The position numbers and the translations under genes were made by a program. Of a DNA stretch of 8,148 nt, positions 1 to 6,082 are shown piece after piece. Below the pieces are notes generated by a model. It made no database searches, was not told the origin of the DNA, and saw only the letters and a list, made by a program, of their open reading frames with translations. The stretch is from an uncultured Verrucomicrobiota bacterium (GTDB lineage: Bacteria; Verrucomicrobiota; Verrucomicrobiia; Opitutales; Opitutaceae): NCBI GenBank assembly GCA_903919625.1, contig CAIXIZ010000366.1, forward strand, positions 1-8,148. The letters run 5' to 3'. Numbering within the stretch: the first letter of the stretch is position 1; every line of letters starts with the position of its first letter.

Positions 1-1932
1 ATCCTTGATTCTGGCAATGAGGCGATCTACGCCCTGCGCACGACTGCACCCGGTCCGACCGGCACCCTGCCGTTGGATGCAAAGCGCCTGAAGGAAATGT
101 CGAGCGGCGAGCTCTTCGGCTGGACCCAAAATGCCGGCATGGGCTGGTCGCCGGCGGCCATGCTGGGGAAACAGTTTCTCATCCTCAGCACCCAGGGCGG
201 CATCCGCGCGCCCGATGGCACGCCCATTGCGCTCGGCTACCACACGGGTCACTGGGAAGTCGGCCTGCTGATGGAGGAGGCCGCGCGCACTTTCACCGCC
301 GCGAAGGCCATCCCCTTTGCCGCCTATGTCAGCGATCCCTGCGACGGCCGTTCCAATGGCACGGCGGGCATGCTCGACTCGCTCCCGTATCGCAATGATG
401 CCGCCATCGTGCTGCGCCGTCTTATCCGCTCCCTGCCCACCCGGCGCGGGGTGCTGGGGGTTGCCACCTGTGACAAAGGTCTGCCTGCCATGCTGCTCGC
501 ACTGGCCGGCTCGCCCGATCTGCCTTCGATTGTGGTGCCGGGCGGCGTCACCCTTCTGGCGGAGGAAGCGGAGGACGCCGGCAAGGTCCAGTCGCTCGCC
601 ACGCGTTTTGCCCGCGATGAAGTCACCCTTGAATACGCCTCGGACATGGGCTGCCGCGCCTGCGGCTCGCCAGGTGGCGGCTGCCAGTTTATGGGCACGG
701 CCGCGACCAGTCAGGTGGTCGCCGAGGCGCTCGGCCTCACCCTCCCCCACGGCGCACTCGCGCCGTCGGGCGCGGAAATCTGGCGCGATCTCGCCCGCCG
801 GTCCGCCACCGCCCTGCTCGCGCTCGACGCTGCCGGCACGACCACGCGCGACCTGCTCACCGACGACTCCATCCACAATGCGATGGTCTGCCACGCCGCT
901 GTCGGCGGCTCCACCAACCTGGTGCTGCACATTCCCGCCTTTGCCCACGCCGCCGGGCTGCGCGTGCCCACCGTGGACGACTGGATCAGGATCAACCGCG
1001 AAGTGCCGCGCCTGGTGGACTCGCTGCCCAACGGGCCGAAATTTTACGCCACCGTGCAGGTGTTTCTCGCCGGCGGCGTGCCGGAGATGATGCTGCACCT
1101 GCGCGACCTCGGTCTGCTCAAGCTCAACGCCCGCACCGTCACCGGCCGCACGCTCGGCGAAAATCTCACCTGGTGGGAAACCAGCGGGCGGCGGAAGCGG
1201 CTGCGGGAAAAACTCCTCACCCTGGATGGCATTGATCCCGACAACGTCATCATGTCGCAGGCACGCGCCCGGGAGCGCGGGCTCACGAGCACCATCACTT
1301 TTTTACGCGGCAACCTGGCGCCCGAAGGCGCGCTGGTCAAAAGCACCGCCATCGCCCCCGAACTGGTTGGCGCCGACGGGGTGTTCTGTCACGAGGGACC
1401 GGCCCGCGTGTTTGCCAGCGAGGCGCATGCCATCGCCGCCGTCAAAGCGGGCAGCGTGAAGCCAGGCGATGTGATGGTGCTCATCGGCATCGGTCCCGGC
1501 TGCGGCATGCCGGAGACATTTCAGATCACCAGCGCCCTCAAGTACGTGAAAGACGGCCAGCGAATCGCGCTCATCACGGACGGACGCTTCTCCGGCGTAT
1601 CCACCGGCGCCTGTGTCGGCCATGTGAGCCCGGATGCCTGGGCGGGCGGCCCCATTGGCCGGTTGCGCGACGGTGACCGCATCCGCCTGATCGTGGACAC
1701 CCGGACGCTGCACGGCAGTGTGGATGTCATCTCCCTGACCGCGGCTGAACTGGCCGCGCGGGAGGCGCACCCCAATCTGAAGCTGGATCCGCGTGTTCCG
1801 GCCGACACCCGCCTTTGGGCGGCGCTGCAAAACGCCAGCGGCGGCACCTGGGCCGGCTGCGTCTACGACGCCGAGCGCATTGCGCAACTGCTCCGGCTCG
1901 GTCTCGCGGTTGAAGCCTCTGGCAAACCATAA
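1..1932 (+). CDS. yjhG: YjhG/YagF-type sugar-acid (D-xylonate) dehydratase, 5' partial
   Basis: IlvD/Edd-superfamily dehydratase, probably removing water from D-xylonate to give 2-keto-3-deoxy-xylonate in the cytoplasm. The reading frame is open from base 1. Residues before the TTG at 73 (ILDSGNEAIYALRTTAPGP) match the N-terminal region of E. coli YagF/YjhG as I remember it, so that TTG is not the start and only about 5-12 residues are missing. 643 residues are visible, against about 655 in E. coli. Candidate iron-sulfur ligands: Cys in SDPCDGRSNG (codon 340-342), TCDKG (469-471) and CRACGSPGGGCQFMG (from 652). The likely catalytic serine is in LITDGRFSGVSTG (1591-1593). The C-terminal TRLWAALQNASGGTWAG block is also typical of YjhG/YagF. 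Superfamily is near certain; the subfamily rests on recalled alignment, and the exact substrate (xylonate or another aldonate) is inferred. nadK follows 102 bp downstream on the same strand. Confidence 0.93.
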   Translation: MLDSGNEAIYALRTTAPGPTGTLPLDAKRLKEMSSGELFGWTQNAGMGWSPAAMLGKQFLILSTQGGIRAPDGTPIALGYHTGHWEVGLLMEEAARTFTAAKAIPFAAYVSDPCDGRSNGTAGMLDSLPYRNDAAIVLRRLIRSLPTRRGVLGVATCDKGLPAMLLALAGSPDLPSIVVPGGVTLLAEEAEDAGKVQSLATRFARDEVTLEYASDMGCRACGSPGGGCQFMGTAATSQVVAEALGLTLPHGALAPSGAEIWRDLARRSATALLALDAAGTTTRDLLTDDSIHNAMVCHAAVGGSTNLVLHIPAFAHAAGLRVPTVDDWIRINREVPRLVDSLPNGPKFYATVQVFLAGGVPEMMLHLRDLGLLKLNARTVTGRTLGENLTWWETSGRRKRLREKLLTLDGIDPDNVIMSQARARERGLTSTITFLRGNLAPEGALVKSTAIAPELVGADGVFCHEGPARVFASEAHAIAAVKAGSVKPGDVMVLIGIGPGCGMPETFQITSALKYVKDGQRIALITDGRFSGVSTGACVGHVSPDAWAGGPIGRLRDGDRIRLIVDTRTLHGSVDVISLTAAELAAREAHPNLKLDPRVPADTRLWAALQNASGGTWAGCVYDAERIAQLLRLGLAVEASGKP

Positions 1933-2034
1933 GCTCGCCATCCGCCACCCACGTTTTCGCGTGAGAGGGAGAAGATCCCCCGTGCAAATAGGGATTGGAA
2001 ATGCTCGATTGCTGCCTGAGCCTTGGCCGCCGCC
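1933..2034. other. dehydratase-nadK intergenic spacer with weak hairpins
   Basis: A 102-bp spacer. It has two short dyads: CACG/CGTG (1950-1953 and 1960-1963, 6-nt loop) and ATCCC/GGGAT (1975-1979 and 1991-1995, 11-nt loop). Neither is followed by a T run, so I do not call a terminator. I see no convincing -35/-10 pair and no strong Shine-Dalgarno sequence before the nadK ATG. Whether nadK is read through from the dehydratase or has its own promoter cannot be decided here. Confidence 0.35.
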
Positions 2035-2880
2035 ATGTCACCCATCCGCCACCTCGCCTTTGTCTTCAATGCGCAGAAATCCGGCGCCGCTGAGCTCGCG
2101 ACGGCGCTCGCTGCCATTGCCCGCACCACCGGGGTTGCCGTGCAAATTTCAGGGGAACCCGTCATCCGCCCCGGCTGGCTGCAGGGGCAGGACGCCTGCT
2201 GCGTCATCGGGGGTGATGGGACCATTCGGGGTGTCGCGGTGGAAGCCGCCCGGGCGGCGGTGCCGGTGATCGGAGTCAACCGCGGCGGGCTGGGATTCCT
2301 GACCACTTTCTCCGACGAAGAGGCGCGGGCCAATTTTTCCTCCCTGCTCGCCGGCGCCTGCCAGGTCACGCCGCGCTCGATGCTCTCCTGCACGGCCGGC
2401 GCCGGGCCAGGGGATCTCGCCCTGAATGAAGTGCTCATCAAAGACGAGGATGGTTCGCGCCTGGTCCGGCTGGAGGTGTTTGCGGACGATGAACTCGTGA
2501 CCGAGTACTCCTGTGACGGTCTGATCTTTTCGACTCCGACCGGCTCGACCGCCTACAATCTTTCCGCCGGCGGTCCGCTGGTGCATCCCCATGCCGAGGT
2601 CATCGCCATGACGCCCATCTGTCCGCACACGTTGAGCAACCGGTCGATTATTTTTCAGCACGGCGTGAAGCTGCGGGTGCGGCCGCGTTCGGCGGATGCC
2701 CGGTTGCTGGTGGCGCTCGATGGCCAGCGCAATCTGGCGGTGGGCGCACGGGACACCGTGGAAATTGCCGTGGCGCCAGAGCGGCTGCGGCTGATCCAGC
2801 GCCCCGACTACTCGCACTTCGCCATTATGCGCGCCAAACTCAAATGGAGCGGGAGCACGGCGGAGGAAAAACGTCCCTGA
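2035..2880 (+). CDS. nadK: NAD kinase
   Basis: ATP- (or polyphosphate-) dependent NAD kinase, which phosphorylates NAD to NADP in the cytoplasm; 281 residues, a normal bacterial length. Family motifs appear in order: GGDGT at residues 59-63 with the catalytic Asp61; VNRGGLGFLT at 81-90; the NAD-binding NE pair at 131-132 (ALNEV); the block SCDGLIFSTPTGSTAYNLSA around 159-178, the core of the NAD site; GGPLVHP at 179-185; PICPHTLSNR at 194-203; and DGQ at 229-231. The ATG at 2035 is preferred because MSPIRHLAFVFN begins just before the first beta strand. An in-frame TTG at 2023 would add only LAAA. No good Shine-Dalgarno sequence precedes either start. The gene converges on the M16 peptidase gene, leaving 22 bp between stop codons. 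No catalytic residue appears to be missing. Confidence 0.97.
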   Translation: MSPIRHLAFVFNAQKSGAAELATALAAIARTTGVAVQISGEPVIRPGWLQGQDACCVIGGDGTIRGVAVEAARAAVPVIGVNRGGLGFLTTFSDEEARANFSSLLAGACQVTPRSMLSCTAGAGPGDLALNEVLIKDEDGSRLVRLEVFADDELVTEYSCDGLIFSTPTGSTAYNLSAGGPLVHPHAEVIAMTPICPHTLSNRSIIFQHGVKLRVRPRSADARLLVALDGQRNLAVGARDTVEIAVAPERLRLIQRPDYSHFAIMRAKLKWSGSTAEEKRP

Positions 2881-2886
2881 ACCGGT

Positions 2887-2902
2887 TGCGGCACGGGCCG
2901 CG
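2887..2902. terminator. possible small bidirectional hairpin between convergent stops
   Basis: GCGGC (2888-2892) and GCCGC (2897-2901) form a 5-bp all-GC stem with a 4-nt loop, plus a closing T-G wobble. It lies in the 22-bp gap between the converging nadK and M16 genes. An alternative pairing TGCGGC/GCCGCA (2887-2892 with 2908-2913) is also possible. There is no T run next to it on either strand; on the minus strand a TTTTT comes only about 20 nt later, inside nadK. Position is the main argument for a terminator, so this is weak. Confidence 0.2.
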
Positions 2903-5458
2903 TCAAGGCCGCACGACGAGCTGGGTGCGGGAGGTGCGGCTGAACCGTCTCCGGGCAAAGTCGCCCAGCTGGGTGACAGTGACCGCGGCGATGCGGGCGT
3001 CATAGTTTTTCCAATCGTTGGCGGGCAGGCCGTGCAGGACACTCAGCCCGGCCTGCATGGCCCGGGACGCGTTCGTCTGCATGCCCATGATGCGGGCGGC
3101 CTGCAGCCTGGTCTGACAGCGGAGCAATTCTTCGGCCGCCACGTCGCCCGCCTGGACCCGTTCAATTTCGGCGTCGATCTCGGCGAGCACCGTCTCCTCC
3201 TTGCCCGGCGCCGTGCCGGCATAAAAGCAAAACATGCCGTGGTTCACTCCGGTGATGCGCGTGGACCGGACAAAATACGCCAGCCCCTTCTCCTCGCGCA
3301 CCCGTTCGAACAACCGTGAAGCCATGCCGCTGAAGAGCTCGTCGGCCACTTCGCCGACATAAAAATCCGCCTCGAGCAGGCCGGGGCCGGGAAATGCCTG
3401 AAAGACGACAGCCTGCTCACGTGGCTGCCGTTCGGTGAAATCACCGGCGGTTTCCGCCGGCGCCGGTTTGGCATGCCGCCCGGGCAACTCCACCGAGCCG
3501 CCCGGCAGTCTGGCCAGGAGGGCGCGCAATTTTGGCGCCAGTTTTTTTGGATCAAAGTCTCCGGCCACGGCCAGGACCGTGTTGCCGGCCACTCCCAGAT
3601 GCCGCCAGTGTGCGGCGATTCCGGCCGGGGTGAGCGCGCCGAGTCCGGGGATGTCGCCCTGCGGTCCAAGGGCAAACGGATGCGGACCGAAGAATTTTTG
3701 CCGGATCAGTTTGCGGCCCAGTTCAACCACATCGTCCTCCTGCTCCCGCAGGCTGGCGACCTGGGCGTCACGTTCAATGTCAAACGATTCACGCGTGAAT
3801 GACGGTGCAAGCAGTGCATCAGCCAGCAGACTGAGCGCCCGGGGGGCGTCACCGGGGAGCACTTCGGCCGCCACCCCGAAGCTGTTGTTGCCGGAAAACG
3901 GATAAAAACTGCCGCCCACTTCCTCGATGAATTTGGCCACGGCCGCGGCTGACCGCCGGCCGGCATCGCGGGTGAGGAGCGTGGCCAGCAAGGCCGTCGC
4001 GCCACGCCGGTCCGCCCGCTCGTAGAGCGGCCCGCCCGCCCACAGGAGGCGCAAATGGAGATTGGGCAGGCGGGAATCTGGCTGCAGCAGCAGACGCGCA
4101 CCATTGGCCAGCGTTTCCTCTCCAAACTCCGGCTGGCTGTCCCTGGTGACGGCGTGGGTGGAGGATGCGGGGGCGCTGGAAAGGGGATTGAGGGAGATTG
4201 CGGTCAGCCGGTCTGGCACCAGATAGGTGGTGAGCACCCGGCGCAAACTGGCCGGCGTTACGGCGGCCAGACGGCGAAACCAGGATTCGCCGAAGTTGAG
4301 GTCACCGGCGACGACTTCGGCCACGCCCAGCCGTGAGGCCATGCCGGATACGGTCTTGCGCGTGTTGATTTCGTCCACGACCGCCTGACGGACCGCCTGC
4401 GCGATTTGGGCCGGGGTGAAGCCCTGTGCCGCAATCCGGGCCAGTTCCAGGTGGACCGCCGCCGTGGCGGCGATGCGCCGGGCGGGATCACAGATGAAGG
4501 AAAGGTAGAACAGTCCCTGCCCTCCCGGAGTCCAGCTTTGGGCGTCGATGGCATGGACCAGGCGGGCTTTTTCGCGGATGGCCTGCCAGAGCAGGGAGCT
4601 GTCGCCGTGACCGAGGACGGCGGCCAGCACATCAAGCGCCGGGGCGTCGGGGTGGGCCAGTCCTGGAACCGGCCAGGCGAGGCCGGCGCGCGCCACCTCC
4701 ACATCCTCGAACTGGTGCAGGGCGCGGGGCGCCAGCTGCTCCGGTTCCGCCGGAAAAAACACCGGGGCGAGGCGGGATCGCGGCGCACCGCCGAAATGCT
4801 TTTCGGCTTCGGCCCGGACCGTGACCGGATCCACGTCGCCCGCCACCACCACCACAAAATTTTCCGGCACATAGCGGGCCTGGTAATAGCCCGTCAGATC
4901 GGCATGAGTGAGGGCGGAAAAGATCTCCCGGTGTCCGATGACCGGATAGCGGTACGGATGCTCGCGGAAAGCGGTGGCGAACAGCGCTTCACCCAGGCGG
5001 CTGTCGGGGTCGTCCCGGGTCATCGCGATTTCGCGCAGGATGACCTCGCGCTCCTTCACGAATTCATCGGCCGGCAGCGTGGAGTGCAGCGTGATGTCGG
5101 CCAGCACGTCGAGCGCCAGGCCGGTGTGAGCCGCCGGCAGGTCAATGTAATAGACGGTGCGGTCAAATGTCGTATAGGCATTGATCTGGCCGCCATGCGC
5201 CTGCACGGTGGCCGAAATGTCGCGGCCGGCGCGACGCGCGGTGCCCTTGAACATCATGTGTTCCAGAAAATGCGAGAGGCCCGCCCCCAGTTGTGCGCCC
5301 TCGTGGACGCTGCCGGTTTTTACCCAGACCTGCACGGAGGCAACGGGGGCCGCGCGGGCGGGTTGCACCAGCAAGGTAAGCCCGTTGCGCAACACGGCCC
5401 GCCCGGCCGGCTGCCGCCAGAAAGTCTCCAGCAGCCGGAGATCGGCCCGCCCGCTCAT
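2903..5458 (-). CDS. single-chain M16 family zinc metallopeptidase (two tandem M16 units)
   Basis: 851-residue insulinase/pitrilysin-superfamily peptidase. The N-terminal unit carries the inverted zinc motif HFLEH at residues 63-67 (ligands His63 and His67, base Glu66). The distal ligand is probably Glu143 in EREVILREI. This unit is followed by its non-catalytic partner domain (about 225-430, with REKARLVHAI near 295-304). The second unit starts near residue 446 (FGEETLANGARLLLQ). Where the zinc motif should be it has GATALLATLL (486-495), so it is catalytically dead. It ends with the substrate-side motif REEKGLAYFVRS at 721-732. The result is a four-lobe clamshell in one chain, as in pitrilysin-like enzymes. 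I see no signal peptide or membrane segment, so it is probably cytoplasmic and may digest peptides. It starts at ATG 5458, overlapping the upstream stop by ATGA, with GGAG 5 nt before the ATG. The substrate is unknown. Confidence 0.95.
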   Translation of the reverse strand: MSGRADLRLLETFWRQPAGRAVLRNGLTLLVQPARAAPVASVQVWVKTGSVHEGAQLGAGLSHFLEHMMFKGTARRAGRDISATVQAHGGQINAYTTFDRTVYYIDLPAAHTGLALDVLADITLHSTLPADEFVKEREVILREIAMTRDDPDSRLGEALFATAFREHPYRYPVIGHREIFSALTHADLTGYYQARYVPENFVVVVAGDVDPVTVRAEAEKHFGGAPRSRLAPVFFPAEPEQLAPRALHQFEDVEVARAGLAWPVPGLAHPDAPALDVLAAVLGHGDSSLLWQAIREKARLVHAIDAQSWTPGGQGLFYLSFICDPARRIAATAAVHLELARIAAQGFTPAQIAQAVRQAVVDEINTRKTVSGMASRLGVAEVVAGDLNFGESWFRRLAAVTPASLRRVLTTYLVPDRLTAISLNPLSSAPASSTHAVTRDSQPEFGEETLANGARLLLQPDSRLPNLHLRLLWAGGPLYERADRRGATALLATLLTRDAGRRSAAAVAKFIEEVGGSFYPFSGNNSFGVAAEVLPGDAPRALSLLADALLAPSFTRESFDIERDAQVASLREQEDDVVELGRKLIRQKFFGPHPFALGPQGDIPGLGALTPAGIAAHWRHLGVAGNTVLAVAGDFDPKKLAPKLRALLARLPGGSVELPGRHAKPAPAETAGDFTERQPREQAVVFQAFPGPGLLEADFYVGEVADELFSGMASRLFERVREEKGLAYFVRSTRITGVNHGMFCFYAGTAPGKEETVLAEIDAEIERVQAGDVAAEELLRCQTRLQAARIMGMQTNASRAMQAGLSVLHGLPANDWKNYDARIAAVTVTQLGDFARRRFSRTSRTQLVVRP

Positions 5459-5901
5459 GCCGGCTCCGCGGTGGCGGATGAGGCGGCGGACGGGCCGGAG
5501 CGGACCGGCTGCTGCGGCAGGAATGGCTTCACAAACGCCTCCTCAAACTCGTAGATGTCGGAAAAATCCTCGCGCTTGTCGGTCTCGGTTTTGCTGAACA
5601 CCCCATACTCGATGAGATTGAAAACAATTTCGCCAAAGTCGGAGCAGCGGCGCACCCCCCAGTCGTGCAACACCGTCTGGGCCAAAGGACCAAACTGGTC
5701 GAGGGCATGGGCCCGCAGGCCTTGGAGCAGCTCCGGGCCCGTGACATGGGGAGATTTGCGGTGGCGTTCGCGGTTCTTTTTTTCGATCTCCTTGACGGTG
5801 TGATCGAGGCCTTCGCGCACGAAGGCATAGGCCTTGCGATCATAGCGCGAGTCTTCCTTCCGGATGATGTCCACGACAGAGTTGAAATCAGGTTCGGACA
5901 T
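5455..5901 (-). CDS. Minf_1886 family protein (Verrucomicrobia/Planctomycetes-restricted, function unknown)
   Basis: 148-residue protein of unknown function. The sequence reads like the family named after Minf_1886 that is typical of verrucomicrobia and planctomycetes: an N-terminal DFNSVVDIIRKEDSRYDRKA stretch, FVREGLDHT at 28-36, then the conserved core with TGPELLQGLRAHALDQFG (54-71), TVLHDWGVR (76-84), DFGEIVFNLIEYGVF (88-102) and REDFSDIYEFEEAF (110-123). It is charged and mainly helical in appearance, with no signal peptide, membrane segment or recognisable catalytic motif. The last ~20 residues (PVRSGPSAASSATAEPA) are a low-complexity tail. ATG 5901 is chosen because the family begins right at MSEPDF; an in-frame TTG at 5952 would add 17 unrelated residues. 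The gene opens a two-gene operon, its stop overlapping the M16 start. Family membership is from memory of the motif pattern; the function is not known. Confidence 0.85.
   Translation of the reverse strand: MSEPDFNSVVDIIRKEDSRYDRKAYAFVREGLDHTVKEIEKKNRERHRKSPHVTGPELLQGLRAHALDQFGPLAQTVLHDWGVRRCSDFGEIVFNLIEYGVFSKTETDKREDFSDIYEFEEAFVKPFLPQQPVRSGPSAASSATAEPA
5464..5467 (-). promoter_or_regulatory. Shine-Dalgarno site for the M16 peptidase gene
   Basis: On the minus strand GGAG lies 5 nt before the ATG at 5458, inside the last codons of the upstream Minf_1886-family gene. It supports this ATG as the true start, and supports coupled re-initiation at the ATGA overlap (5455-5458). Confidence 0.6.
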
Positions 5902-5908
5902 GGTGCTG

Positions 5909-5936
5909 TATTGCAATAGACAACAGGCCTGTTTTC
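5909..5936. promoter_or_regulatory. two abutting palindromes upstream of the Minf_1886 gene (candidate operator)
   Basis: TATTGCAATA (5909-5918) is a perfect 10-bp palindrome. It directly abuts GACAACAGGCCTGTTTTC (5919-5936), an 18-bp dyad with one mismatched pair around a perfect 12-bp core, AACAGGCCTGTT (5922-5933). They lie 8-35 bp upstream of the ATG at 5901. With no loop, such dyads suit protein binding to DNA better than an RNA hairpin. On the minus strand a weak promoter, TTGCAG (5944-5939) then TCTATT (5919-5914) with a 19-bp spacer, would run through the dyad. The neighbouring Fur-like protein is one candidate binder; this is inference. Confidence 0.4.
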
Positions 5937-5940
5937 CACC

Positions 5941-5990
5941 TGCAACCCCCAAAGGTCACATGCCGAACCAATCGGGGGAGGCATTTTTTT
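5941..5990 (+). terminator. terminator-like hairpin with T7 run in the divergent region
   Basis: On the plus strand TGC-AA-CCCCC (5941-5950) can pair with GGGGG-AG-GCA (5974-5983) across a 23-nt loop, with a symmetric 2x2 internal mismatch. Seven T residues follow (5984-5990). An alternative stem ATGCC/GGCAT (5960-5964 with 5980-5984) ends at the same T run. The form is that of an intrinsic terminator reading toward the Fur-like gene. No annotated plus-strand gene ends just before it, so it could stop antisense transcription leaving the M16 operon, or be a leader element. The long loop lowers confidence. Confidence 0.35.
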
Positions 5991-6008
5991 ATCTAGTAAT
6001 TGCAACTG

Positions 6009-6056
6009 ATTGGCTGTTTTAATGATTCCATTTTGCTTTTAATTTGTCTAGCCAAT
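6009..6056. repeat. inverted repeat ATTGGCT/AGCCAAT flanking the box-like site
   Basis: ATTGGCT (6009-6015) and AGCCAAT (6050-6056) are perfect 7-bp inverted copies separated by 34 AT-rich bases that include the PerR-like box. A TCTAG word occurs at 5992-5996 and again at 6047-6051. The repeat could be paired operator half-sites or a leader stem; it could also be chance. Confidence 0.3.
6017..6031. promoter_or_regulatory. PerR/Fur-box-like 7-1-7 sequence upstream of the Fur-like gene
   Basis: TTTTAATGATTCCAT matches the PerR-type 7-1-7 box TTATAATNATTATAA at 11 of 14 defined positions, with a perfect TAATGATT core; the match to the Fur box is weaker (8 of 14). It ends 51 bp before the start codon of the Fur-like gene, where an autoregulatory site would be expected. 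The region is AT-rich, which makes chance matches likelier, and the right half-site is degraded. Confidence 0.3.
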
Positions 6057-6064
6057 GAACCGTC

Positions 6065-6072
6065 AAAAGGAG
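6065..6072 (+). promoter_or_regulatory. Shine-Dalgarno site for the Fur-like gene
   Basis: AAAAGGAG ends 10 nt before the ATG at 6083 and fixes that codon as the start. It is the best ribosome binding site in the window. On the opposite strand TTGACG (6066-6061), close to a -35 element, overlaps its first two bases; about 17 bp on is only a poor -10 (ATTAAA), so I do not call a promoter there. Confidence 0.7.
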
Positions 6073-6082
6073 TTCAGCGCCC

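Noticed and set aside
1950..1995. Hairpins after the dehydratase stop considered as a terminator or REP-like element.
   Set aside because: Stems of 4-5 bp with no T run, and no second copy in the window.
2001..2093. Small ORF ATG 2001 to TGA 2093 overlapping the start of nadK out of frame, preceded by GGGATTGGAA.
   Set aside because: 30 codons, no good Shine-Dalgarno spacing, and composition explained by the nadK sequence it overlaps. A leader role cannot be supported from one sequence.
4406..5554. Long open frame on the plus strand opposite the M16 gene (382 codons), with others antisense to nadK (2149-3042) and to the response regulator (6669-7457).
   Set aside because: The opposite strand carries unmistakable protein families in each place. 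The antisense translations are rich in Arg, Gly, His and Gln with no recognisable domain, as expected from GC-rich codon bias.
5899..5952. TTG at 5952 as an earlier start for the Minf_1886-family gene.
   Set aside because: The 17 added residues (GVAGGKQACCLLQYST after the start) do not look like family sequence, contain the operator-like dyads, and lack a ribosome site; the family begins at the ATG at 5901.
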